Shown in pieces: positions 1 through 12,000 of a stretch of 28,522 nt of DNA. Both the position numbers and the translations under genes were made by a program. Location: positions 525,636-554,157 of the forward strand of contig BFEA01000502.1 in the NCBI GenBank assembly GCA_003427395.1, read 5' to 3'. The notes beneath the pieces were generated by a model that was given only the letters and a program-made list of their open reading frames with translations, was not told the DNA's origin and made no database searches. The number at the start of each line of letters is the position of its first letter. Positions within the stretch are counted from its first letter, which is position 1. Source of the stretch: Chara braunii (lineage: Eukaryota; Streptophyta; Charophyceae; Charales; Characeae).

Positions 1-291
1 ATGTGCTCCCTCCCAGGTAGCATCACACCAGCATGGCACTGGCATCCAAGGCCTCCTGGCCACCATGCCCCAGCTACCTAATTAGTGAGCTAGCTGTATA
101 CCTCGAACAACCCCCTTAATGACATGCACTGACAGAGGAGGGAGGGTTCGTACTCCCTCATTCCCTGATCCATGTGCTCCCTCCCAGGTAGCATCACACC
201 AGCATGGCACTGGCATCCAAGGCCTCCTGGCCACCATGCCCCCAGTTACCCAATTAGTGAGCTAGCTGTATACCTGGAACAACCCCCTTCT
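1..291 (+). repeat. 171-bp direct duplication
   Basis: Positions 1-118 recur at 172-291 with few changes (shared CTCCCTCCCAGGTAGCATC and AATTAGTGAGCTAGCTGTAT). No coding frame is convincing. The next stretch, 292-850, shows only short open frames and a CCCCCAC-rich patch at 665-700. Confidence 0.75.
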
Positions 292-849
292 GCAGCACAG
301 AGAACAGCAAAGATTGGGCACGACAAACTAGTCCGGCCAGAGCTGAAAATTGAATTGACAATGTCTGGATGCACACCAAACAACCGTGTCCCATCGCCAA
401 TGGCCAAAACAAATGCTGGCAGAAGTGTCTCATAGCCAGTACGGGTAACTGGGTAACTGCTATTTTCAAAGTTCAGCAGAAGAGGGTCCCATACGAGGCA
501 AGGACAAGTGAGACATCAGGGCACACAGGGAGCTCAAAGCTGGGCATTCACAGAAAAGACCACTAGGAGAGTGTCCCGAAGGATGCAAGAACAAGTGAGA
601 AATCAGGCCAGATAGGGGAGGGGGCTCAAAGTTGACCATTGACCAAAACGAAAGACCACTCCTGCCCCCCAACAGCCCACCCCCCCACCGCCACCTCCAT
701 CCCCACAAGAAAAAAGACCCTACCCCCACGTTCATGTCCATGCTGTGAAATGCACACAACGATCAGGCATATGTAAAAGACAAAAGCTCATGTGTGCTAC
801 TAGACCAATCGCACAGTACTCGTACAACAGAATGTTTGAGCGAGCTGCC

Positions 850-1610
850 AGACGACATACACCAAGCAAACAGAGCAACTGAGCTCCTACCGTCTTCACC
901 CGAATACAACGCCCGGTCATTATAGCTGTATTTGGCATAACTTCCAGTCCAGATACACTCAAAATGACCGGGCGTTCTATTCGGGTGAAGACGGTAGTCT
1001 ACTATTCGGACCAAACACAGCACATGGCAGGTTGGTGTCCGAATGTACCGCAGCACAACATACGAGGGGAAACACGTGCTATCGGGTCTGATCCCACAGC
1101 ATGCGCCCATCAGGCTGATGTTAAAGAGCACCACAGGAGAGTGACAGGACAACATACACCAAGCAGACGCAGCACCCAAACACCAAAGTGTCGTACACAG
1201 GCAATTGAGATGTGGATTGAGACTACCAGGAACAATCCGACTCAGAAGCAGACGCAACACATCAGGCTGACACCAAGCAGACGCAGCAACCAAACACCAA
1301 AGTGCACCACAGGAGAGTAACAGGACAACATACACCAAGCAGACGCAGCAACCAAACACCAAAGTGTCGCACACAGGCAATCGAAATCCGGATTGAGACT
1401 ACCTGGAACAATACGACTCAGAAGCAGAAGCAACACTTCAGGCTGATGTTCAAAAGCGCCACAGGGCAACATACACCAAGCAGATGCACCAACCAAACGC
1501 CAAAGTGTCGTACACAGGCCATTGAGAAGTGGATTGAGGCTACCTGGCACAATACAACTCAGAAGCAGGAGCAATACTTCGGACCGCAACCCGCAGCCGG
1601 CTGCAGCCCA
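850..1610 (+). repeat. Diverged tandem repeat array
   Basis: ACATACACCAAGCAG and linked strings (CCAAACACCAAAGTG, ACAGGCAAT, GATTGAGACTACC) recur at about 851, 1152, 1265 (partial), 1327 and 1469. Units are roughly 140-180 bp and separately truncated. Open frames on both strands here are repeat translations, with no domain recognised. 1610-2040 holds nothing I can identify. Confidence 0.7.
887..997. mobile_element. MITE, copy 1 (111 bp)
   Basis: The element begins CTACCGTCTTCACCCGAATA and ends with its inverted complement, giving terminal inverted repeats of about 38 bp with one or two mismatches around a short AT-rich centre. It has no coding capacity. The same family recurs at 17408-17487 and 21690-21800. 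A target-site duplication is not clear; TC on both sides is possible. Confidence 0.7.
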
Positions 1611-2084
1611 TGTCAGAACGTCGACCATAAAACAAATGGGGTGATGATTGACAGAGCAAGCCAAGTGGGAAAAAAAACTCACCTTACAAATTTGCTGACT
1701 TTCGTCAACTATATCTTCAATTCAATGTTCTCACAAACTAAATCTACAAGAACGGTACTGACATGTTAGTTTAGGAATCAAGTACCCATGCATGAAAAGC
1801 GTTCACCGTAATACAAACACAAACGTGTACATGTGTGCATGTTTAAAAGGAGTGCACACAATGATCAAATCAAACATCCGTCTGCATGAAGGCTTCAGCA
1901 CTTTGAAACCTTCACCAGCAATGTCAACCGGCGGAGCCCGACACTTCTAAAGTAACAACCTACTCTCCCAATCTCCACTCGCTCTTCTGCAAGGTAATTA
2001 GAAAATGACAAGACTCTTAATTCACTTCCGGTAAGAGTTTCCAGCCTGTATTATTCTGCGTCTGCATCGAATCCGATCTCCTTC

Positions 2085-2475
2085 TACCACTCAGGTTATG
2101 TGGGCACCTACCAGAGTAATAACCTCTCCTTGGCTCGATCTCGAAGCCATACCGCAACTGCCCGGTTAACTCGATTTGCAATTCAATACCAGAACTGTGT
2201 GCAGTCCTGTGTTCAGCTCCCGGACCCATAACTCTGCATTTGGTCCGACTCCCAACTCAGGCGTTGCACCTGGTCCAGTTTCCAAGACGACTAAGGTACC
2301 ACTCAGGTTTTGTGTGCGCCTACCAGAGTAACAAGTCTCCTTGGCTAGGTCTCCAAGCCTACCACAGCTCCGCTGTCGACTCGATTTGCAATGCAAGGGC
2401 ATAACTGTGTGCAGTCCTGTGTTCAGCTCCCAGAGCCATAACTCCGCACCTGGTTCGACTCCCAACCCAGGTACA
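2085..2475 (+). repeat. 212-bp tandem duplication
   Basis: TCAGGTT..GTG.GC.CCTACCAGAGTAA at 2091 returns at 2303, and GTGTGCAGTCCTGTGTTCAG recurs in both units. Within each unit CCCGACTCCCAACNCAGG-like ends are seen. It is non-coding by appearance. Confidence 0.75.
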
Positions 2476-2559
2476 CCATGGGAGCTCTACACTGGGCTGC
2501 CGGTTAAATAATTATCCGTGCTTCCTTTTGCTAACAGGTCTCTCTCTCTCGAGTTTCCT

Positions 2560-2975
2560 TCATCTGGTTCCAAACCCATAACTCCACAAACGGGGTGCAG
2601 TCTCAGTGACAACTTAAGGTCTCATCGGGCAGCTAAGCTTCTTCCAGGCTTTTTCAGAAGTAGAACACTTTTGCCCAATTCCCGACAATCATGCTGGAAA
2701 ACCGGTTTCCAGCCACATATCGATAGCCCCGGTTTTGGCTGGACCAAAATGTCGATTTCACTTTCCTTCCACGCGTGGGATGCGGTCGCAGGGACAATTG
2801 AAGGACTCGTCGGGCAGCTAGCTTCTTCCACGCTCTATCAGAGGAGGGAGGAGGTATAGCAGTTTTGCCCATTCCCCGATAGTAAAGCGGGAGAATCAGT
2901 TTCCAGCCTCACGTTGATAGACCCAGTTTTGGCTGGACCCAAATGTCAATTTCACTTTCCTTCCAGTCTTTGGGT
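2560..2975 (+). repeat. 185-bp tandem duplication
   Basis: CTC(A/G)TCGGGCAGCTA occurs at 2621 and 2806. Each unit ends TTTTGGCTGGACC, AAATGTC, ATTTCACTTTCCTTCCA. An insertion of GGAGGGAGGAGGTATAG is unique to unit 2. Confidence 0.75.
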
Positions 2976-3139
2976 CTACAGTCCAGTCGGAGGTTTCCTC
3001 AATAGGGGTTGGTTTCCTCAATAGGGATTCCAAACATCTTAATTCCACATTTAACCGACTTTTGACTGTCCTGTGGCTGCCAGGCAATTCTCTCTCCTTT
3101 GAGCGAACCACATGATCTACTTTTATCACACAGTAAAAG

Positions 3140-3412
3140 CCATCCCTCCTGGGAAATATTTTTCACAGCCATCCCTGAATCATACAGGGAAATCTCAGGG
3201 GAAATATTTTTCACAGATGTCAAGACCTAACACGGACCTGGTCTGGTTCTGGACCACGATCATCCCCCTCTGCAGGGAGAGGAAACAGTACTTCCTTCAC
3301 ACGGGAGAGATCTTTCTACAACAGAACAATCAAGAACCAACAGGCTGCTCAGAGATGCAAAGGCTACAGTGTAATATGTGTCAGAGATGCAAAGGCTACA
3401 GTGTAATATGTG
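3140..3412 (+). repeat. Two small tandem duplications
   Basis: GGAAATATTTTTCACAG is duplicated near 3150 and 3200, and a 32-bp unit beginning AGAGATGCAAAGGCTACAG is exactly doubled at 3351 and 3383. From 3413 to 4800 I see no gene, repeat array or RNA: only short overlapping open frames with no recognisable product. Confidence 0.7.
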
Positions 3413-4815
3413 GGAGGCGTAAAGTGGCTGGCTGGTTGGGTCCGCATGCCCTCGCCAGGACAATGGCTTACCATTCCTCCATGCTCATTCCATGAAGACC
3501 ACAGCCTTCACACCACTCCAGGTCTGTCAGCCTTGAGAAACTCCAGAGCGATGCATCGGCAATTATTGTTCAAACTTCAAACTCCCATGACAAATGTAGC
3601 GAGGGGGGATGCTGACAACACTCCAGCTCCGGCAGCCTCCATCCGCATATACAAGACAAGAGATGGACTCTCGACAGACGAAGGGCACATACCAATCAAT
3701 GGATGGCGAATAACGGTGCCCCCTACAATCCTCCCATAGTCACTTCAATTCTGTACAGATCCTGTAGAATTTGACATCGCCCAGACAGGTTGGCATACAG
3801 GACAAGGCAAGCAAGGCATTAGCTGATCAGCAATGGATCGCACACTAAACGAGGCGTCCGGCAATCTGTACTACAACCTGACTAGCGATGGTTGCAAAAT
3901 AACAACACCAGCACCCCGCCCTGCACGCCACCAGCCAGCTGTTTTGGTTCAGTATCCAAACCCCGAAAAAATGCGGCTGTAAACAAGCCGCATATCTGAT
4001 TTTCAGGCAGGGAAAGGTACTGGTGGTTTTAAGGCTAGGACTTCTACTAAGCTCTGGACGTTATTGCGGTCAGATTCATCCAGGTCAGGCGATAATTGCC
4101 ATCAGACAGATTTAGGAAAGTAATAGTGTGAACCTGTGACGGCATACGAACAATAGGCACTCAAAATTGCAGCACCGCAAAATGAGACACCAGATCAAGT
4201 CCTCCTAAAAACGACTCTCTCTTACCGCTCATTTAGTGATTCTCTGATCTTGAGGGCCCAGTGTGAGCATACTCCGCGTATGCCCCAAGTGTGGCGGAAG
4301 TCCATGATAACGCCTTGTATCAAAATCACAGCACCTCCACTCTCCCAGTATCAATTGGCACTCAATACGAAAAGTGTACATACTGCACAAGACCATCTAT
4401 CAGAACCTAAGCATCAGTTCCCAAGGCCCCCCAAACTACGGCACATCTATTACCGCACCTTGTGTCACAACAATACTTGAGATATTGAATGTGCAAGAAA
4501 CATCTTTTTCCTTGTAGAACCCTGTAAAAATGAACATGCTGGCAACCTGAGACACCACAGGAAACCACTTGCAGTTCTTTTGTGAAAAATTGCAAGGAGC
4601 TCTGATATCACCGAAGGCTCCTCCCATGCACAACGCACATATCGCGCACAACAAGAACAGAAAAGCTGTTCTCGATGCTGTTTTCTTCCCTCAATTTTTC
4701 CATCTCACACTTCCAGCTGTCCCGCGTATGAGGGAGGACAAGACAGCTTGCATTGAAAAAAGAAAAAAAGAAGCTATTCCCCAAGTCATACGGCTCACTA
4801 ACTGAACTTTACATA

Positions 4816-5013
4816 GTTTTCAATCGCCAAACAACAAATCAAGTTTTCAATCGCCAAACAACAAATCAAGTTTTCAATCGCCAAACAACAAATCACAAGT
4901 TCATAATAACTGGATCAATTACGAAGACCTAGTAAATGCATAAATAAACTTAGCAAGTTCATAATAACTGGATCAATTACGAAGACCTAATAAATGCATA
5001 AATAAACTTAGCA
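4816..5013 (+). repeat. 27-bp x3 and 58-bp x2 tandem repeats
   Basis: GTTTTCAATCGCCAAACAAC repeats at 4816, 4843 and 4870. Then a 58-bp unit beginning AAGTTCATAATAACTGG occurs at 4897 and 4955 with one change. These sit about 300 bp downstream of the gene's stop, possibly within or just past its 3' UTR. Confidence 0.8.
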
Positions 5014-5312
5014 TGGACATGACCTCCACCATTTCATGTCTGCCCTTCCAAAGGTATTCAGCCCCAGGGGAAATGGAGATGCAGGCTTTTTTTTATAGAT
5101 TATAATGCTTTATAATGGAGAAGGTGGCTGAGGAATAGTAGGATGTGACAGCGAGCGCAGTTGATTTAGTTAGGGAACTGTCCTAAACTTCATCGACCGT
5201 AATTCCCTTTTTTCCTGTTTGGCCAGATTTTTCATAGTCTAGCACAAAGTACAGCACAGTGGTGCCCCAACGCTAGTGAAAATATAACCCGCAAACTTAC
5301 CAGTCAGACTTC

Positions 5313-5641
5313 TCATACACATTGAATTGTGTTTTTCCACTGGATTGTAGCTTTTGCAAGAGCATTCATCCTCTCCATGATCGCCGCCTTCTCGTCCTCA
5401 GCCAGCCTTCCTTGGAGTAGCCCTGTGAACTTGTCAGGATGGAACCTCAGCAAAGCTGTTTTCATCTTCTTCCTCCTGATCTCCGGTGTGTCCGTATGTT
5501 CAAGGAACAAGGGATTGTCTGCAGGCGGCCACGGAATGTCTTGCAATCGAAGGGGTCGCGAACTCGCATTTACCTTCAGATCATTCCACATCTGCTCATA
5601 TTGCGCATATCCAATTCCTTGCATGCCGTGTGTTCCCCTGC
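5313..5641 (-). CDS. Terminal exon: NFKBIL1-type C-terminal domain with HPD motif
   Basis: The acceptor is AATGTGCAG (ends at 5642). The frame then reads RGTHGMQGIGYAQYEQMW and so on to a TGA at 5315-5313. Diagnostic pieces are QMWNDL, LRLQDIPWPPADNP (DIPWP around 5525-5540), a basic helix EIRRKKMKTALLRF, HPDKF (HPD at 5441-5433), then RLAEDEKAAIMERMNALAKA. Known NFKBIL1 proteins share the order (D)-V/I-P-W-P, a basic helix, H-P-D-R/K-F, then a helix ending close to the C-terminus. The HPD helix resembles a degenerate J-domain, so a weak DnaJ annotation could be given by automatic methods. An ATG at 5624 is internal, not the gene start. A consensus donor (CTG|GTAAGTTT) lies 14 nt past the stop, so the 3' UTR is probably spliced. 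Confidence 0.85.
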
Positions 5642-8600
5642 CTGCACATTATCAGGAAGAGAGGTCACATCGCACGGTACCAAAAGCAGAAGTCCTGAGA
5701 ACAGACAGACAGCATACTAACCTCCTTCAAAGGCTTGAACAATTACAAACACTTTGAAGCAGCACGTAAATAAGCCTTACATCACCACTACGTTTCCTGC
5801 GGTTGGGAAAATGGGACATTTCAAATTTCAAAATAACCTACTCCTAAGAATTTGGGGACTGGTAAAAAAAAAAAAAAATACAGAGAGAGAATTTGGGGGC
5901 TGGTTGGTCCAACGACGGCTGAAGTTGATAAATCTCATCGGGGGCCGTCCTTTCCATTCCGGACTCCAAAACAGACATCCATCAGCGACACTTCCAAACA
6001 GCACGTAAATAAGCCTTACACCACCACTACGTTTCCCGCTGTTGGAACAATGGGAGAATAACCTACTCCTAAAAAAATTGGGGGCTGGTTGGCTCGATGG
6101 CGGTCGCCGTTGATAAATCTCAAATCGGCAACCGTTCTTCCATTTAGGCCTCCAAAACGATCAGGTACCCCGCAATGTGAAAACGAGACGCAGGTAGTGG
6201 TGCTTTAACAGATGTAGACTAACACGACCAGCGGTCCAAAGCATCCTTTTCCCGACTGCAGACTTATGCCAGGCCCTAAGAAACCAAAACCGTCACAGAC
6301 AGCAATCTGGCTGGGACCACCACACTTTAGTTCTGATGGGGCTATCGGCAGGTCATGTTAACTTGAAGGGGTCCTTTACCAATGGCTGGGTCGTAAACTG
6401 GCAGTTTAACACATTTAAGCCGCCAGTACATGGCCCCAGCCTTGCACAAAGCTTCTGCTGCCACAAGCAAAACTGGGAGGGACCGCACAGCGAGGGGGCA
6501 CTGAACAAAAAATTGGCAGCCTCCCAAGTGGTGCAGGTTTCATGCTGACACCTGCCGGCCGATGTACGGTGTACTGGTGCTTTAACATATATCAAAACCA
6601 GCAGCGAGACGACATACAACTAGAAGGAATCTACCAGAGAGAGGCCACAAAGCTGTCTTCCAATACAGGACAAGCAGGTCAAATGCGGACACGTGGACCA
6701 ACTGAAAAATAAAATGTTCCACAGACAACCAACTGACAAACATGTTTAAACTTTAAACTTTAAAGTTTGAAGTCTTCCACAGATAGACAGCAGGCAGATA
6801 ACCATGGTTACGGCGGGTGCGGACACCTACGTAGGACACGGACACCGGACCAGTGCAGACGTGTGGCAGACCGTCCAGATTGGAAAACCCCGTTTTTCCC
6901 AAAAAAAAAAAAAAAAAAAAAACTTTCCTTTTTTTCCCTTGGATTTGGCTACGGATTTCGAGATGGCCCTCAGCCAAAAGATTTCTGTATTGCGTTGTTG
7001 CACAACATATCTTTTTTTCAGAGATTTTTTAAGTCGGATTTTTTTTGGGTGGGGGTGGGGGAATGGAACTGGACACTCTGGACTGGACACCAGACCCGGA
7101 CCGTCTGCACTTCGGTCCAGACGTCCGGATCGTAACCATGCAGATAAACCTTATCCACAAACGGAGGTACACTCAATCTGATCTCATCCGCCAGACCCAG
7201 CAAGAACATGGCAGAGAACTATCAGACAGAACACAGAAAGCGGCGGACGTATACTTGACAAACAGTTCAAGAATCACCACAGACAAACACTAAATTGCAC
7301 AGAAAATATGGACATGCTGTGGTATGGAGCGGACTAAGCAGGGCCACAGCTTGGAAAATGCAGAGTATCAGGCGGCCAGCAGGCTCAAGAGGCGGTGAAT
7401 CCCCTGCTAATTGTCTGCTAATTGTTTCTTATATACACCCGAAGCCAAAGACGACCCCGGTATTGGCCTTATATGGTGCTACATTAATGGAAGGATGGGA
7501 TGCTGGACCCAGTTTCCAGCAGGTGCTGCTCCCCACCAATAGATCGGAGCCACCCTTAGCAGGTGCGGTTAGAGGGGATGCTCATATCACCCCCTCTAAC
7601 ACCCGGCACAGGGTTTTGTCAAAAAAACTATAAAAAAAAAAAATAGTATCCCCCAAAAGTAGCACAACCAGAAATAACGCCTTGCAGAGTGGCATTACAA
7701 GGAACAGCAAAATTTACATGGTCAACGACACGAGCGATGTCCCACACAACTTCACATAAAGCAAATGAATGCCACTGTGCAGGTCGTAAACAGCGTCAAT
7801 CCAACTGATGGCCGCATTGCTTAGCACACGTCTGATGAAGACCGAAGCCACACCGCTTCCACGAGGTCAGAAATAACAAGACGATTTCATTTGAGTTGTG
7901 GAATGCTCACACTAGGGTTTTCATGAATGAATCAGACTGCACAATTGCAACTACATTCAATAGAAATAGTCAAAAGCATCAGTTTGCCTGCCCATTTCAT
8001 ACGGAAGGAAGTACAGGTGGGAGCTAACTCATTACCTTTTGATGCAACGGCGTTAGACGCTTGCTTCGCTGCATAAGCACGCCGCTGCTGCTCTGCCCAC
8101 TCCCAATACTTACGGTCCATTTTAGCTCTATAGTCAGCCTGCGCCTTCGCTTCAGCCTCTGCATCTGCCCTTGATCTCTGTATTATTCCAAACCACCCAG
8201 GAACATGTACACAAATCAAAATGTTCAGAAATGCTTCTGCAGCTCTGGGCATCCCTTGAAAACCATGGTTTTGTAATGCATCTCGATGTGCAACTCGGGA
8301 CGTTTTTCAGATTGATTCGATATCAAATTAGCTGCTTATTCTCCACAACTTCTGAATTGGCCTCACATCTCAGACAATGGTAGAGGAAGAGAGTCGGCTG
8401 ACAACATCATGACACAAAGGTCTGGATTCATAAATTATGGATCCCATCACATTATCACAGCACTAAGTAGCCATTGGGTCACCGTCAAATCACCGGGGAG
8501 GGAAAGTGCAAGTAGAATAAGTGCAAATGGGCATAAGTGCACTAGTTTAATGCAGCATTAGGTCACGTTCAGCTTATTCGTGAGTTGTGCTGTTACCCTC

Positions 8601-8947
8601 CATGTGGGAGTAGCAGAGAAGGTGGGGGGAAGAAAGACTGGCTGGCTGCTAACTTGATCTCTTGGCAGCTAGTGCTTGACAGCTGCTGCTAATCTTGGAC
8701 ATATAGAGGGCCCTAGACTGACCAGCTCAGTTACAAAAAGAAGAAAACAACAAATCCTCCATGCTGCGGGGAAATCCATGCTCGTCTGAGGACTTCTAAG
8801 GTTAGAATGCACCCGGCATAGAGAGCCAGATTCAGGATTTGTGCTTCAACTGCCGTGTTCAGACCGGGATGGAAGAGTGTAGAGGTGGCAGTAACTCTTA
8901 AACCACCAGTCCATCAGACCCTAAATTCCCGAGTTTGCCTGCTACAG

Positions 8948-9041
<94 letters not shown>

Positions 9042-12000
9042 GCAGACGGCAGCATCCCATGCTATCGCGCTATCATCCCCCAAAGACAGCGCACCCTGAC
9101 AATGAATGCATACAAGCTATCTTTCTGCTGCGGTGCAGCCATTAATGACGGTGTGCTGTGTTCCCGGCTTTCAGGGCTTCCCTCAAAGACGGCAGCGCGT
9201 TTTCACATGTGCTGTCCAGAGATCCAAAGCGGGTAGACTGTTTCAAACTTTCAGGGGTCTGTTGGCCCAGTCCCTCCAAACCTAAGTCCTCCTGCGTTGC
9301 CACTGTAGATTCGGCTGCAGCAGGCGTTCATGCAAAAAGTCTACAGTGACAGGGTGGACGGACTGGCTTCCCATCCATACGATCCACAACAGTGACAGGG
9401 CGTTCACACGAAAAGTCTACGTCGAAGAGCAGTCTTTGTAATCCACTGTGCTTCAAGTCGAAAGTCCAAACCATAGCTGTTGTAGTTTGCATCACCATGT
9501 TGCCAGGCTTCCCATCTATAAGATCCACAACAGGGAGACTGCAAACTGAGCTTCACCGAAGCATGTCACGGCCACAGAAGACTTGAAGCATCACTCCCCC
9601 CCCAGCAGTGGAAAATTGGCTTTCCAGGCCTTACTCAGCCGGTAGGCGGCAATTCAGAAGCAAAAAAAGAAAGCACCAACCTTGGGGATTTTTCACGCTC
9701 AGAAGAATGCAGAGAAAACTGAGAACTTGAAATCAATTTCCTACATATCGGAGTAGCATCCAAGGCCACGACTCACGAGCAAAAGATGGTATGCACAGTA
9801 TACACCTAAAGGAACAAAGCGCTTGCCAGTTTCAATGAAATCGCAAGTTCTGGACTGGTATTGACAGCATTGTTGTAGCGAGACAAAGCATGAGAGGAGG
9901 TGTTAGACAGGGAGAAGGCCGAGCCAAGCTGGGCATACATAAAAGCCGCAGACAATTCACATTTCCAATTTCAAGGAGAAATCATCACTATACTTCCTGC
10001 AGCTCTACCTCAGGCTTGGGCTGAGCATCTTCATGAGGCTTTCCATTTGCCTGCCTTGCCGAAGCCTCTTCTGCCTTCCTTCTCTGCATGAATTCCTTCT
10101 TGCGAGCGGCCTCTTGCCTCTTCTCTTCATTTGCTGCTGCTCGTTCTGCCTTGCGCCTCTCCTCCTCTTCCTGCACACAGATTCCCACCGCATACCAACC
10201 ACTCGTCATCTTCCCCGTCTTACACTACCACTCAGCGTGCTGTTCGGGAATATAGCATTGCTACACTTCCTGAAGAGTCACAAACGGGGGAGAGACAAAT
10301 TCACGCTACTTTACAATACAACTTTCCAATCATATCTCACACGCGCAAGAGAGTTCAACTTCAAAAATGGTGTGAAAACTGGCTACTGTTCAAGCTTCCA
10401 AAATACTTAGTTGGACAAATCTGGTGGAGCGCCGGACGTTTCCAGCCAGCACCAACCCAACTTCAACGGTGCCCAACACACCCTGACTATATCCCAAGCC
10501 ACATCAACGTCTAGACACACACATCCCATCGTACATTTTGGAGTCACTCGCATCACACACATCCCATCGTACATTTTGGGAGTTACTCGCATCACAATTA
10601 AAGAAACACCAGACATTCCACTCACATCACACGTTTTGGGACTCCCAACACGACTACAGGGAACCCAATGTGCATCCACCAAACATGAAATAGCCCATTG
10701 TTTTGTTAATGCCAAAACGCCACAACAGAAGCAGCCAGATAGAGTCCTAAAAGGAACGGAAAGGTACATTAAAAATCTCAGTCGCGAAATTAGCGGTGAG
10801 ATAGAATCCTAAGAGGACTCAATCTGGCCACTTATTTTGCTATTCTGCGAATTTGCATGCCTGGTATGAGATTGCCCTGAACAAAGGAGAAGAGGGAATA
10901 TGCGGGCAGGGCAGTGGGGAAAGATGTGTACTGTCCCAGTGATGTGTATGGCAGCATTCTACATCTGGATCATCCCGTGTTCATGAGAGGCATGTGACTG
11001 GGTGTCTGTCAGATGTCTGTATAACTAAATACTCGCTTATGCAGCAATGTGTTTTGGGACATCGGATTTGTATTGTGAACCAGTTCAAGGACTTGAGCAA
11101 CACATATCGCACCCAAATGGCCCGAGTGCCCTTTATCTCATGAAGGTTTTCCAAATGGTCATGCGGAGAGGGTTACGAAACTCCCAGTGAATTTGCATCT
11201 TCATTCATGCTCATGGTGGGCCACGGGAAAAAAGTTCAGAAAACCTGTGAGCATACCTTCTTCAGCTCTGCCTCTCGCCTTTTCTCCTGCACACACATTG
11301 ACAAATATCAACAACAGACTGTCTTAGCAAGCAGTAAAACAAGTTCAATTAAATGAGGTGATGCCCTATTCAGAGGCTTCAGTGATGCTATGAGATGCAC
11401 ATGGTGGCAATACATGATATGATGGAAATGGTGATGGTAAGGATGAGATATAAGACGCTAGTCGCAAGGCAACAACAAAGATGATAAAAACAATTGAGAA
11501 GGAGGAAGGAAGACGGATAAAACAATAAGATGGAGGCGGCAACATCTGCACAAGCAGGAGGAGGAGGGAGAAGGGAGGAGACGAAGAGAAGACGGAGGAG
11601 GGATGAGGAAAGAGAGGGGGATGAGGTGGAGGAGGCAACATCTGCACCAGCAGGAGGAGGGAGAAGGAGGAGGAGAAGAAGAGAAGGGGACGAAGCACGA
11701 GGGAGGGGGAAAGAGGGGGGCAGGAGAAAGCAGGGGAGGCAGATGAGGAGAAAAGATGGGCTCCAATTCCCGTACAAGACATGTACCAAAACAAAAAAAA
11801 TGGAAATACACCACCGCTACATTCCCAGGCATTTCTGAGAATCGGAAATGTGACTTATCAAAGACTTTGGATGAACAAAGCTACCAGACCAAAATGGCTG
11901 GCGGAGCCAGCCACAAGAATGAAACAAACCAACGCCATGGCATTTCGGGAAAGCTTGACGCACAGAGGGAAGGCTAGGAGGTAGTGGTGGTGGTTTAAGA

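Noticed and set aside
763-1769. 205- and 155-codon frames on opposite strands
   Set aside because: They are translations of the diverged tandem array and a MITE. The repeats differ by indels that would break a conserved protein, and no domain is recognised.
5313-5624. Stand-alone 103-codon DnaJ-like gene starting at the ATG at 5624
   Set aside because: A splice acceptor lies just upstream, the frame joins the 8177-8036 exon in exact phase, and the PWP/HPD pattern fits an NFKBIL1 C-terminus better than a free J-protein.
7829-7860. GTCTGATGAAGACCGAAG as a possible hammerhead
   Set aside because: CTGATGA and GAA are present, but there is no helix II between them and no stem III or stem I partner.
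8898-9145. Arg-Glu and Ser-Leu repeat proteins
   Set aside because: They are pure translations of the (CT)n microsatellite.
11366-11838. Ser/Pro-rich minus frames and an Arg/Glu-rich plus frame
   Set aside because: They come from the GGA-rich minisatellite inside an intron and lack splice sites in phase with the gene.
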